From the NCBI GenBank assembly GCA_030386875.1, contig CM059564.1:69025436-69089435 (forward strand): DNA of 64,000 nt, read 5' to 3'. Positions 24,686 through 35,592 of the stretch are shown one piece after another (position 1 is the first letter of the stretch; each line of letters opens with the position of its first letter). The notes beneath the pieces are model-generated. The model saw only the letters and a program-made list of their open reading frames with translations, was not told the DNA's origin and made no database searches. Both the position numbers and the translations under genes were made by a program. This stretch comes from Morinoia aosen. Lineage: Eukaryota > Arthropoda > Malacostraca > Amphipoda > Talitridae.

Positions 24686-27600
24686 TTTGCTGCATTGCAC
24701 ACTGTGAAGTTTGCTGCATTGCACACTGTGAAGTTTGCTGCATTGCACACTGTGAACTTTGCTGCATTGCACACTGTGAACTTTGCTGCATTGCACACTG
24801 TGAACTTTGCTGCATTGCACACTGTGAACTTTGCTGCATTGCACACTGTGAACTTTGCTGCATTGCACACTGTGAACTTTGCTGCATTGCACACTGTGAA
24901 CTTTGCTGCATTGCACACTGTGAACTTTGCTGCATTGCACACTGTGAACTTTGCTGCATTGCACACTGTGAACTTTGCTGCATTGCACACTGTGAACTTT
25001 GCTGCATTGCACACTGTGAACTTTGCTGCATTGCACACTGTGAACTTTGCTGCATTGCACACTGTGAACTTTGCTGCATTGCACACTGTGAACTTTGCTG
25101 CATTGCACACTGTGAACTTTGCTGCATTGCACACTGTGAACTTTGCTGCATTGCACACTGTGAACTTTGCTGCATTGCACACTGTGAACTTTGCTGCATT
25201 GCACACTGTGAACTTTGCTGCATTGCACACTGTGAACTTTGCTGCATTGCACACTGTGAACTTTGCTGCATTGCACACTGTGAACTTTGCTGCATTGCAC
25301 ACTGTGAACTTTGCTGCATTGCACACTGTGAACTTTGCTGCATTGCACACTGTGAACTTTGCTGCATTGCACACTGTGAACTTTGCTGCATTGCACACTG
25401 TGAACTTTGCTGCATTGCACACTGTGAACTTTGCTGCATTGCACACTGTGAACTTTGCTGCATTGCACACAGTGAACTTTGCTGCATTGCACACTGTGAA
25501 CTTTGCTGCATTGCACACTGTGAACTTTGCTGCACTGCACACTGTGAACTTTGCTGCACTGCACACTGTGAACTTTGCTGCACTGCACACTGTGAACTTT
25601 GCTGCACTGCACACTGTGAACTTTGCTGCACTGCACACTGTGAACTTTGCTGCACTGCACACTGTGAACTTTGCTGCACTGCACACTGTGAACTTTGCTG
25701 CACTGCACACTGTGAACTTTGCTGCACTGCACACTGTGAACTTTGCTGCACTGCACACTGTGAACTTTGCTGCACTGCACACTGTGAACTTTGCTGCACT
25801 GCACACTGTGAACTTTGCTGCACTGCACACTGTGAACTTTGCTGCACTGCACACTGTGAACTTTGCTGCACTGCACACTGTGAACTTTGCTGCACTGCAC
25901 ACTGTGAACTTTGCTGCACTGCACACTGTGAACTTTGCTGCACTGCACACTGTGAACTTTGCTGCACTGCACACTGTGAACTTTGCTGCACTGCACACTG
26001 TGAACTTTGCTGCACTGCACACTGTGAACTTTGCTGCACTGCATACTGTGAACTTTGCTGCACTGCACACTGTGAACTTTGCTGCACTGCACACTGTGAA
26101 CTTTGCTGCACTGCACACTGTGAACTTTGCTGCACTGCACACTGTGAACTTTGCTGCACTGCACACTGTGAACTTTGCTGCACTGCACACTGTGAACTTT
26201 GCTGCACTGCACACTGTGAACTTTGCTGCACTGCACACTGTGAACCTTGCTGCACTGCACACTGTGAACCTTGCTGCACTGCACACTGTGAACCTTGCTG
26301 CACTGCACACTGTGAACCTTGCTGCACTGCACACTGTGAACCTTGCTGCACTGCACACTGTGAACTTTGCTGCACTGCACACTGTGAACTTTGCTGCACT
26401 GCACACTGTGAACTTTGCTGCACTGCACACTGTGAACTTTGCTGCACTGCACACTGTGAACTTTGCTGCACTGCACACTGTGAACTTTGCTGCACTGCAC
26501 ACTGTGAACTTTGCTGCACTGCACACTGTGAACTTTGCTGCACTGCACACTGTGAACTTTGCTGCACTGCACACTGTGAACTTTGCTGCACTGCACACTG
26601 TGAACTTTGCTGCACTGCACACTGTGAACTTTGCTGCACTGCACACTGTGAACTTTGCTGCACTGCACACTGTGAACTTTGCTGCACTGCACACTGTGAA
26701 CTTTGCTGCACTGCACACTGTGAACTTTGCTGCACTGCACACTGTGAACTTTGCTGCACTGCACACTGTGAACTTTGCTGCACTGCACACTGTGAACTTT
26801 GCTGCACTGCACACTGTGAACTTTGCTGCACTGCACACTGTGAACTTTGCTGCACTGCACACTGTGAACTTTGCTGCACTGCACACTGTGAACTTTGCTG
26901 CACTGCACACTGTGAACTTTGCTGCACTGCACACTGTGAACTTTGCTGCACTGCACACTGTGAACTTTGCTGCACTGCACACTGTGAACTTTGCTGCACT
27001 GCACACTGTGAACTTTGCTGCACTGCACACTGTGAACTTTGCTGCACTGCACACTGTGAACTTTGCTGCACTGCACACTGTGAACTTTGCTGCACTGCAC
27101 ACTGTGAACTTTGCTGCACTGCACACTGTGAACTTTGCTGCACTGCACACTGTGAACTTTGCTGCACTGCACACTGTGAACTTTGCTGCACTGCACACTG
27201 TGAACTTTGCTGCACTGCACACTGTGAACTTTGCTGCACTGCACACTGTGAACTTTGCTGCACTGCACACTGTGAACTTTGCTGCACTGCACACTGTGAA
27301 CTTTGCTGCACTGCACACTGTGAACTTTGCTGCACTGCACACTGTGAACTTTGCTGCACTGCACACTGTGAACTTTGCTGCACTGCACACTGTGAACTTT
27401 GCTGCACTGCACACTGTGAACTTTGCTGCACTGCACACTGTGATTTTGCTGCACTGCACACTGTGAACTTTGCTGCACTGCACACTGTGAACTTTGCTGC
27501 ACTGCACACTGTGAACTTTGCTGCACTGCACACTGTGAACTTTGCTGCACTGCACACTGTGAACTTTGCTGCACTGCACACTGTGAACTTTGCTGCATTG

Positions 27601-27703
27601 CACACTGTGAACTTTGCTGCATTGCACACTGTGAACTTTGCTGCACTGCACACTGTGAACTTTGCTGCATTGCACACTGTGAACTTTGCTGCACTGCACA
27701 CTG
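24686..27703. repeat. 24-bp satellite, right part of the array
   Basis: There are about 125 copies. Up to about 25530 the unit has CATTGC; beyond that almost all have CACTGC, with a mix of both at the far right. Local blocks of identical variants occur, for example five neighbouring units with GAACCTTG near 26250-26350. The array ends about 76 bases before the next tetraspanin exon. Frames of around 1000 codons on both strands are artefacts of the unit length. Confidence 0.97.
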
Positions 27704-27779
27704 CTCAGAGTGAAGCTAGCATTGTACGCTTGAACGTTGTTTTTATATGCGTGTATGGTAAACTATACTCTTCGTGCAG

Positions 27780-27893
27780 GTGATGCTGTTCTTCTACATG
27801 ATTGTGCTGTTCATCATCTTCGTGATCCAGTTTGGTGTTGCATGCGCCTGCCTCGCTATCAACGAAGATCAGCAGGCAGTTGCTCTGGACAAG
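27780..27893 (+). CDS. Tetraspanin (TSPAN13/31 class), exon with TM3
   Basis: This exon of 38 codons starts after CTTCGTGCAG. It encodes [20 protein letters not shown]3, followed by [20 protein letters not shown], the start of the large extracellular loop. TSPAN13/31 proteins have nearly the same VLLFFYMI...CACLALN pattern directly after HHQ. The donor is taken as AAG before GTGGTT; using the next codon (GTG before GTTATT) would add one valine, which relatives often have. The phase is 0 at both ends either way. The satellite array ends only 76 bases upstream, leaving little room for the branch point and pyrimidine tract, both of which must lie outside the repeats. Confidence 0.92.
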
Positions 27894-28084
27894 GTGGTTA
27901 TTGCCTCTCTGTCATGTGCACCATACCTCACTGGTTGCCTAACTTTTATTCACTTCCCATCTTATGTTCACCGTAATTTTATATCTGCTTTCATATTCAT
28001 GCCTTTTGTTCCTGCTCAACCAAGCGGTGATGTTGAAACCAGGGAAAACCATCAACTTATTGTGTTGTCTCTCTAGTGTTTGTT

Positions 28085-28620
28085 ACCTGACCGGCGCCCA
28101 CTTTACCTTACTGGCGCCCACTTTACCTTACTGGCGCCCACTTTACCTTACTGGCGCCCACTCTACCTTACTGGCGCCCACTCTACCTTACTGGCGCCCA
28201 CTCTACCTTACTGGCGCCCACTCTACCTTACTGGCGCCCACTCTACCTTACTGGCGCCCACTTTACCTTACTGGCGCCCACTCTACCTGACTGGCGCCCA
28301 CTCTACCTGACTGGCGCCCACTCTACCTGACTGGCGCCCACTCTACCTGACTGGCGCCCACTCTACCTGACTGGCGCCCACTCTACCTGACTGGCGCCCT
28401 CTTTACCTGACTGGCGCCCACTTTACCTTACTGGCGCCCACTTTACCTGACTGGCGCCCACTTTACCTGACTGGTGCCCACTTTACCTGACTGGTGCCCA
28501 CTTTACCTGACTGGTGCCCACTTTACCTCACTGGTGCCCACTTTACCTGACTGGTGCCCACTTTACCTGACTGGTGCCTACTTTACCTGACTGGTGCCCA
28601 CTTACCTGACTGGTGCCCAT
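28085..28620. repeat. 20-bp tandem array with GGCGCC core
   Basis: About 27 units of ACCTGACTGGCGCCCACTCT type lie in the intron after the TM3 exon. The left units read ACCTTA, the middle units ACCTGA, and the right third GGTGCC instead of GGCGCC. Variants are therefore grouped along the array. The last unit is one base short. The six-base palindrome GGCGCC occurs in most units. The rest of the intron to 29342 shows nothing recognisable. Confidence 0.95.
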
Positions 28621-29342
28621 TTCACGTTATTAAGCTACCTGCAGACGACTACATTCGGGTAAGCTGTCTTCTGACTTTGCCCTTACCTTTTTGTTCACCT
28701 CACATAGCCTTTCTATTCGTTGTACTTTGCTTCTGTGCTCTCTCGTTTGTTATCCCCCCATTACCCTTGTTTTTGTCATGTCTTGCGTATTATATAAATA
28801 TTTGCAGGAGAAACTTGCCTTTTTTATTTCTCTTCTCATGGCATTTCATTATTTTGTTATATCATTCCTTCATTCCATCTAGTGGTATGTGAACTGCAAA
28901 TTAAGACACGTGTCTCTGGTTAGCTATAGCATTTATGTAACAATTTCTCTTGGTCGGAGTCTGAGAATAGACCTTGAGTTTTAGGCTGACAGAGGCTTTG
29001 GCAGCTGCTGTGTTGGCTAGCTTCTTGTTGTGCAAATGATGGGTCATCAGGTGTGGCAATATAGGTGGATCATTCGCGATGGTTTTCCTCCATTGGTTTC
29101 AAAATGATCTGGTTTGGTTGTTTCCACAGTGCTTTAGCTTGTTCTTTTTCTTTGTGGTTTTCTCAACAGTTTGACTTGTTCTTTTTCTCAATGGTTAGGT
29201 TTAGTACTCTGCTGTGATTTAGCTTATAAATTATTGAACTTGGCTTCCTTCATGAATGCTAACGTGGCAAGTGATGAGGCTTCAATACTAGGTAAGTTTA
29301 ATAAGCATATTTGTAATTTTCTCTCATTTCTGCTGCCCACAG

Positions 29343-29459
29343 GGTTGGAGCTCGTCGACTAAAACACTGAAAGAGGAGGCGCAAATTGTGTACCACTGCT
29401 GCGGCTTTGAAAATTATACAAACAACGGCACTGACATGGACCATCCTTCCTGTTTTGGG
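29343..29459 (+). CDS. Tetraspanin (TSPAN13/31 class), exon with CCG motif
   Basis: This exon of 39 codons starts after TGCTGCCCACAG and ends before GTGAGG; both ends are in phase 0. It encodes GWSSSTKTLKEEAQIVYHCC and continues GFENYTNNGTDMDHPSCFG. The HCCG block is the tetraspanin CCG signature of the large extracellular loop. NYT and NGT are candidate N-glycosylation sites. The preceding GW and the helix before CCG match the TSPAN13/31 layout. Confidence 0.92.
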
Positions 29460-31994
29460 GTGAGGCTGTAACACAGCACTTGTCTGCCTCTATTTCTGGA
29501 GTAACATTGTTTTATAGCTAGTCACTAATGAATATTTCTTTTTGAAAGTTGAAAATTTAAGTAAAATTAATGCAAGCTGTTGAAGTGTGTTCAACTTTTT
29601 GTGCATTTGCCATGGAAACTTAGAATGTTTCGGACACTGAACTTCAATTGTCTTGAGACGTAGAAATCCAGTGTGTAATGTAATGTCAGGCATTGTTGGT
29701 GGCCATGGAAAAATTTCAAGTCCTGGATCTCTTCAGTGCAGCACTTTTCAGTGTTGAGTGAAAAAATGTTTATTTCAGCAGTCCCAACCTTATGTAGAAG
29801 TTTGCTCGACAAAGTGGTGGTCACCTTGTATAATAATATTTGTCAAAAAATTTCCGGAGGGGTGATGGAACGTGGTATCAGGCCTTTGATAACATCTTGC
29901 AGTGTAGTTTCTTTGCTCCTCAGCTTCGTGAATGAAAGATAGGCTTCTTGTTGTGTAGCCCATGACGCATCTGATGGAGTTTTGGATAATGCCAACTGTT
30001 AGCTGTGGTAGGTCAGTTAGCTACAGACCAGAGTTGTGAAGACAGTTGTGCCTGAGGTATTCAATGCCTAAGTGACTAAGTCCCTTAGTGACTACATCAG
30101 TGATTATAAAATTCTCGAGCCTACAATAAATGTTCTGAGATATTATTACCTCGTTTTCTTAGCTCTGAGAAACAGTGTCCAAGGGGAAGAGCAATCCCAA
30201 TGTTCAAATGCTTTGATTCTCTGTGCAGTCCATGTTATGATATATTCTCTTATTGTAATGTTATCCACTGTGACCCTCCGTTCTTAGTGTTAGAATCTTT
30301 TAGATGTCCTTGAAGCCTAGACTATCATTGGGCAACAGGTAAAGCCATGCGTCGTTTGCCTTAGAGAAGAATTCAGTTGCGAGTTCTCTTTGAGTTTGGG
30401 GACATCTTTGAATTGGGCTATTCTCTCCTCAGGAGGATACAACTATTGTATCTATTGTAATTAGCGCTCCCAGGGGAAAAATGTGCAAGGGCCCGATGTG
30501 AGAGTTGGGTAAACCTTCATTTTTATTGAAATAAAATGTTTTTTGTAACGTTAAAGGACCCATTTTTTTCGGTTCACTGCTGTCCTGTTTTACAGCACCT
30601 ACTACTTTCTTCTTCAACTTTTATCTTGTTTCATGAACTTCTTTCTTAGCTTACTGTTTCTGTGCACCTTGTGCATAGATTCCGCGTTCCCTCAACTCCA
30701 TACTAAATGATGCCTTCCTTCTTCCTCTCTTGGAACATCTTTGTTGTAGTTAAGGGAGGTTAAAACTTTCTTATATCATAATAACTCCACATTTTAGAAT
30801 CACCACATATTTAAATCATTGAAATGTGTAGAAATATTCTCCTTCTCCTGTCCAAGGATTATCAGCAATTGCTTTTGTAGTGTTGATATAGTTTTTGGAA
30901 TGTATTTTTACTGTAGGGGAGGTGTAACATAGTTCAATATAGCTCTAGATCGTATCAAGACCTTCACAGAACTCGTTTTTTTATTTCGAATCAACCGTGA
31001 AACTTATTTGCCTTTTTAAGATGCAGGCCACTGATGCTTGAACGTTTACCACATGATAAATAAAACATTTTGATTTGAAATTGATCAGCCTATTCAAGCA
31101 GTCCTGAGATGCTTTGAGGCCCTTAGTAACTTGTGATATTGGCATCAAACTTTTGCAGCATAACTTCTACAGTAGAGAATTTCTGAGGCATGTTTGGTCT
31201 ACTGTTGGCAGCTTTTCTATTGTGATTTACTCTGTAGGAAGCATTTTCTAGCTCAGTGACCATTTGAATTCGATGACATTGTTTAACACTCTCACAATTT
31301 TAGCTATAGATTTCTTCTGTCACTTTTCCAATGTACCACAATCCAATCTACAATGGGGATCGTCGAGTACGTGAGCGCAACCATTGAGTCTTGAATCAAA
31401 ACCATGGCTAGTCATAGGCTGTACATTAGTGCCAAATTTGGGCCTGATATTGCTTCCCAGTAATAGCAAAAGTGAAATTCTACTGGAGACAGTTTCTGTT
31501 AAAAATTCGTCTAGAAATGGTACTTTATCTTGCCTGATAATTAATGCAGTTTGGATCAATTGGAAATGCATTAAGCTTTTTGAATAGCCAGTTAGGCTAG
31601 AGGTTCTGTTGACTTAGATGAAATACATCAGTATAGAATGGACGAGTTAAAAATTCAATTGTTGCATAGTAGTCTGAATATGAGTATAGGAGGCAGTAAA
31701 TTGATAACAGATTAGGTTTTTAAATATATTTTTCTGATAATTCAACCGTTCTTTCATATAATCAATTCCTTTCCTTGTACTTTTCGAAGAAAGAACCAGT
31801 TTTTCCAACGCCACATGCACTGTTTTCTTCCACTATCTTGCATTGTATTCAAGTGTATGATTGTTTGGACTAAGGATTAGAAAGTCCCTGCTTCTGCCCT
31901 AGCCTCCTAAACCAAGGCTTCTTTTTGCATGTGACATGAACATTTTGGTACACCTTGCACTCATTGCATGTTCAACTCACTTCATCTTGGCCAG
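29460..31994. other. Tetraspanin intron between CCG exon and TM4 exon
   Basis: Apart from one dispersed-repeat copy at 30429-30785 no gene or clear repeat is seen. The composition is AT-rich with short frames only. Confidence 0.6.
30429..30785 (+). repeat. Dispersed ~350-bp repeat, copy 1
   Basis: This is a near full-length copy in the sense orientation of the tetraspanin. It opens with TCAGGAG and the perfect hairpin GATACAACTATTGTATC, then GCGCTCCCAGGGG. It continues with AATAAAATG, the pyrimidine tract CTGCTGTCCTGTTTTACAG, GATTCCGCGTTCCCTCAAC and a tail AAAACTTTCTTATAT. The class is unsettled: it is SINE-sized and many copies end in TAATC repeats, as SINE or LINE tails do. A pol III promoter was not evident. 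Confidence 0.9.
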
Positions 31995-32159
31995 GTCACC
32001 AACGACTCAGGCGACTCATGCTGCCCTGATGTCCCGGAGGAGAATTGCTGCATGGACGATAGTTGCAAGTGCCCGCTGTGCCGGCCCATCCTGCTGACGG
32101 CGGTGCGCAAGGGCTTCAGCGCTGTCGGTGGAGTTGGGCTCTTCTTCTCCTTCACTGAG
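31995..32159 (+). CDS. Tetraspanin (TSPAN13/31 class), exon with loop end and TM4 start
   Basis: This exon of 55 codons starts after CATCTTGGCCAG and ends at GAG before GTGGGC; both ends are in phase 0. It encodes the second half of the large loop, with SCCP, NCCM and SCKCPLC, and then FSAVGGVGLFFSFTE, the start of TM4. GVGLFFSFTE is the diagnostic block of TSPAN13/31. Together with the previous exon the loop has ten cysteines, more than the usual four to eight. NDS is a further possible glycosylation site. Two downstream terminal exons (36806 and 50358) both fit its donor in phase. Confidence 0.94.
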
Positions 32160-32660
32160 GTGGGCCCTTGTTTTCATCCTTATTTTCTGTAGTCCACCTA
32201 TTTTCATTTGTGTCCAACTGTCCATAATGCTTGTCTTTTTGTGCCATCTCCAAGGATTTGATGAGACCAACGAAGCTCCAAGTCTTGTATACTCGCTCCT
32301 GTCTCTGAGAATCCAGGAATATCTGTTCGGAGAATGGTTGCCGTGCAGTCAATGGACATAGACTCGTTATGGCTCTCTCAGTTTACTTGAGCTGATAGAC
32401 AAATGTAACGCAATGTGCAATATGCCTGTTGCTTCTCAAGAGAATAAGGAAGATATGAAAGTTCTCAATGGTGTTTGATAAATTTTTGATGGAGGATGAG
32501 ACACGCTAAGCGTTGAATAATCATCGACTTTGCATGTGCACTAAATATTTTGACACCAGGTGTGCACTTCTTAAAAAATCCAAGATGACCATTCAGTGAA
32601 AAATATAGCGTTAGATAGATCAGTTCACTTTGAGCACACTGATGAGTTTCTCAACAAACT

Positions 32661-35592
32661 GCTATGGTATTGCCTCTCCCTAGTTGCATGATGGTGTGCA
32701 GGCTGCTGCAGTATTGCCTCACGCTGGTCACGTGATGGTGTGCAGGCTGCTGCAGTATTGCCTCACGCTGGTCACGTGATGGTATGCAGGCTGCTGCAGT
32801 ATTGGCTCACGCTGGTCACGTGATGGTGTGCAGGCTGCTGCAGTATTGGCTCACGCTGGTCACGTGATGGTGTGCAGGCTGCTGCAGTATTGCCTCACGC
32901 TGGTCACGTGATGGTGTGCAGGCTGCTGCAGTATTGCCTCACGCTGGTCACGTGATGGTGTGCAGGCTGCTGCAGTATTGCCTCACGCTGGTCACGTGAT
33001 GGTGTGCAGGCTGCTGCAGTATTGCCTCACGCTGGTCACGTGATGGTGTGCAGGCTGCTGCAGTATTGCCTCACGCTGGTCACGTGATGGTGTGCAGGCT
33101 GCTGCAGTATTGCCTCACGCTGGTCACGTGATGGTGTGCAGGCTGCTGCAGTATTGCCTCACGCTGGTCACGTGATGGTGTGCAGGCTGCTGCAGTATTG
33201 CCTCACGCTGGTCACGTGATGGTGTGCAGGCTGCTGCAGTATTGCCTCACGCTGGTCACGTGATGGTGTGCAGGCTGCTGCAGTATTGCCTCACGCTGGT
33301 CACGTGATGGTGTGCAGGCTGCTGCAGTATTGCCTCACGCTGGTCATGTGATCGTGTGCAGGCCGCTGCAGTATTACCTCACGCTGGTCACGTGATGGTG
33401 TGCAGGCTGCTGCAGTATTGCCTCACGCTGGTCACGTGATGGTGTGCAGGCTGCTGCAGTATTGCCTCACGCTGGTCACGTGATGCTGTGCAGGCTGCTG
33501 CAGTATTGCCTCACGCTGGTCACGTGATGGTGTGCAGGCTGCTGCAGTATTGCCTCACGCTGGTCACGGGATGTTGTGCAGGCTGCTGCAGTATTGCCTC
33601 ACGCTGGTCACGTGATGGTGTGCAGGCTGCTGCAGTATTGCCTCACGCTGGTCACGTGATGGTGTGCAGGCTGCTGCAGTATTGCCTCACGCTGGTCACG
33701 TGATGGTGTGCAGGCTGCTGCAGTATTGCCTCACGCTGGTCACGTGATGGTGTGCAGGCTGCTGCAGTATTGCCTCACGCTGGTCACGTGATGGTGTGCA
33801 GGCTGCTGCAGTATTGCCTCACGCTGGTCACGTGATGGTGTGCAGGCTGCTGCAGTATTGCCTCACGCTGGTCATGTGATGGTGTGCAGGCTGCTGCAGT
33901 ATTGCCTCACGCTGGTCACGTGATGGTGTGCAGGCTGCTGCAGTATTGCCTCACGCTGGTCATGTGATGGTGTGCAGGCTGCTGCAGTATTGCCTCACGC
34001 TGGTCATGTGATGGTGTGCAGGCTGCTGCAGTATTGCCTCACGCTGGTCATGTGATGGTGTGCAGGCTGCTGCAGTATTGCCTCACGCTGGTCACGTGAT
34101 GGTGTGCAGGCTGCTGCAGTATTGCCTCACGCTGGTCACGTGATGGTGTGCAGGCTGCTGCAGTATTGCCTCACGCTGGTCACGTGATGGTGTGCAGGCT
34201 GCTGCAGTATTGCCTCACGCTGGTCACGTGATGGTGTGCAGGCTGCTGCAGTATTGCCTCACGCTGGTCACGTGATGGTGTGCAGGCTGCTGCAGTATTG
34301 CCTCACGCTGGTCACGTGATGGTGTGCAGGCTGCTGCAGTATTGCCTCACGCTGGTCATGTGATCGTGTGCAGGCTGCTGCAGTATTGCCTCACGCTGGT
34401 CACGTGATGGTGTGCAGGCTGCTGCAGTATTGCCTCACGCTGGTCACGTGATGGTGTGCAGGCTGCTGCAGTATTGCCTCACGCTGGTCACGTGATGGTG
34501 TGCAGGCTGCTGCAGTATTGCCTCACGCTGGTCACGTGATGGTGTGCAGGCTGCTGCAGTATTGCCTCACGCTGGTCACGTGATGGTGTGCAGGCTGCTG
34601 CAGTATTGCCTCACGCTGGTCACGGGATGTTGTGCAGGCTGCTGCAGTATTGCCTCACGCTGGTCATGTGATGGTGTGCAGGCTGCTGCAGTATTGCCTC
34701 ACGCTGGTCACGTGATGGTGTGCAGGCTGCTGCAGTATTGCCTCACGCTGGTCACGTGATGGTGTGCAGGCTGCTGCAGTATTGCCTCACGCTGGTCACG
34801 TGATGGTGTGCAGGCTGCTGCAGTATTGCCTCACGCTGGTCACGTGATGGTGTGCAGGCTGCTGCAGTATTGCCTCACGCTGGTCACGTGATGGTGTGCA
34901 GGCTGCTGCAGTATTGCCTCACGCTGGTCACGGGATGTTGTGCAGGCTGCTGCAGTATTGCCTCACGCTGGTCATGTGATGGTGTGCAGGCTGCTGCAGT
35001 ATTGCCTCACGCTGGTCACGTGATGGTGAGCAGGCTGCTGCAGTATTGCCTCACGCTGGTTACGTGATGGTGTGCAGGCTGCTGCAGTATTGCCTCACGC
35101 TGGTCACGTGATGGTGTGCAGGCTGCTGCAGTATTGCCTCACGCTGGTCATGTGATGGTGTGCAGGCTGCTGCAGTATTGCCTCACGCTGGTCACGTGAT
35201 GGTGTGCAGGCTGCTGCAGTATTGCCTCACGCTGGTCATGTGATGGTGTGCAGGCTGCTGCAGTATTGCCTCACGCTGGTCACGTGATGGTGAGCAGGCT
35301 GCTGCAGTATTGCCTCACGCTGGTTACGTGATGGTGTGCAGGCTGCTGCAGTATTGCCTCACGCTGGTCACGTGATGGTGTGCAGGCTGCTGCAGTATTG
35401 CCTCACGCTGGTCACGGGATGTTGTGCAGGCTGCTGCAGTATTGCCTCACGCTGGTCATGTGATGGTGTGCAGGCTGCTGCAGTATTGCCTCACGCTGGT
35501 CACGTGATGGTGTGCAGGCTGCTGCAGTATTGCCTCACGCTGGTTACGTGATGGTGTGCAGGCTGCTGCAGTATTGCCTCACGCTGGTCACT
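32661..35592. repeat. 44-bp tandem array with E-box palindromes
   Basis: There are about 66 units of 44 bp in the intron before the canonical last exon. Each unit contains CTGCAG, TATTGCCTCACGCTGG and TCACGTGA. The last is an 8-bp palindrome with a CACGTG E-box at its centre. About one unit in six has CATGTG, and a few have CACGGG. The grouped variant CACGGGATGTTG recurs at intervals that are whole multiples of 44 bp, which points to amplification of multi-unit blocks. Short frames of 71 codons recurring in it are by-products. Confidence 0.97.

Noticed and set aside
21930-27703. CRISPR-like array
   Set aside because: Units are head-to-tail with no unique spacers, in a eukaryotic intron.
24595-27783. 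Open frames of about 1000 codons on both strands in the 24-bp satellite (and 290-351 codons at 21.9-22.9 kb)
   Set aside because: Same cause. All translations are perfect short peptide repeats in multiple frames on both strands, which marks repeat DNA and not a gene.
33488-35551. Recurring 71-codon frames in the 44-bp array
   Set aside because: They depend on local variants that add or remove a stop; the unit is not a multiple of three and no coding bias exists.
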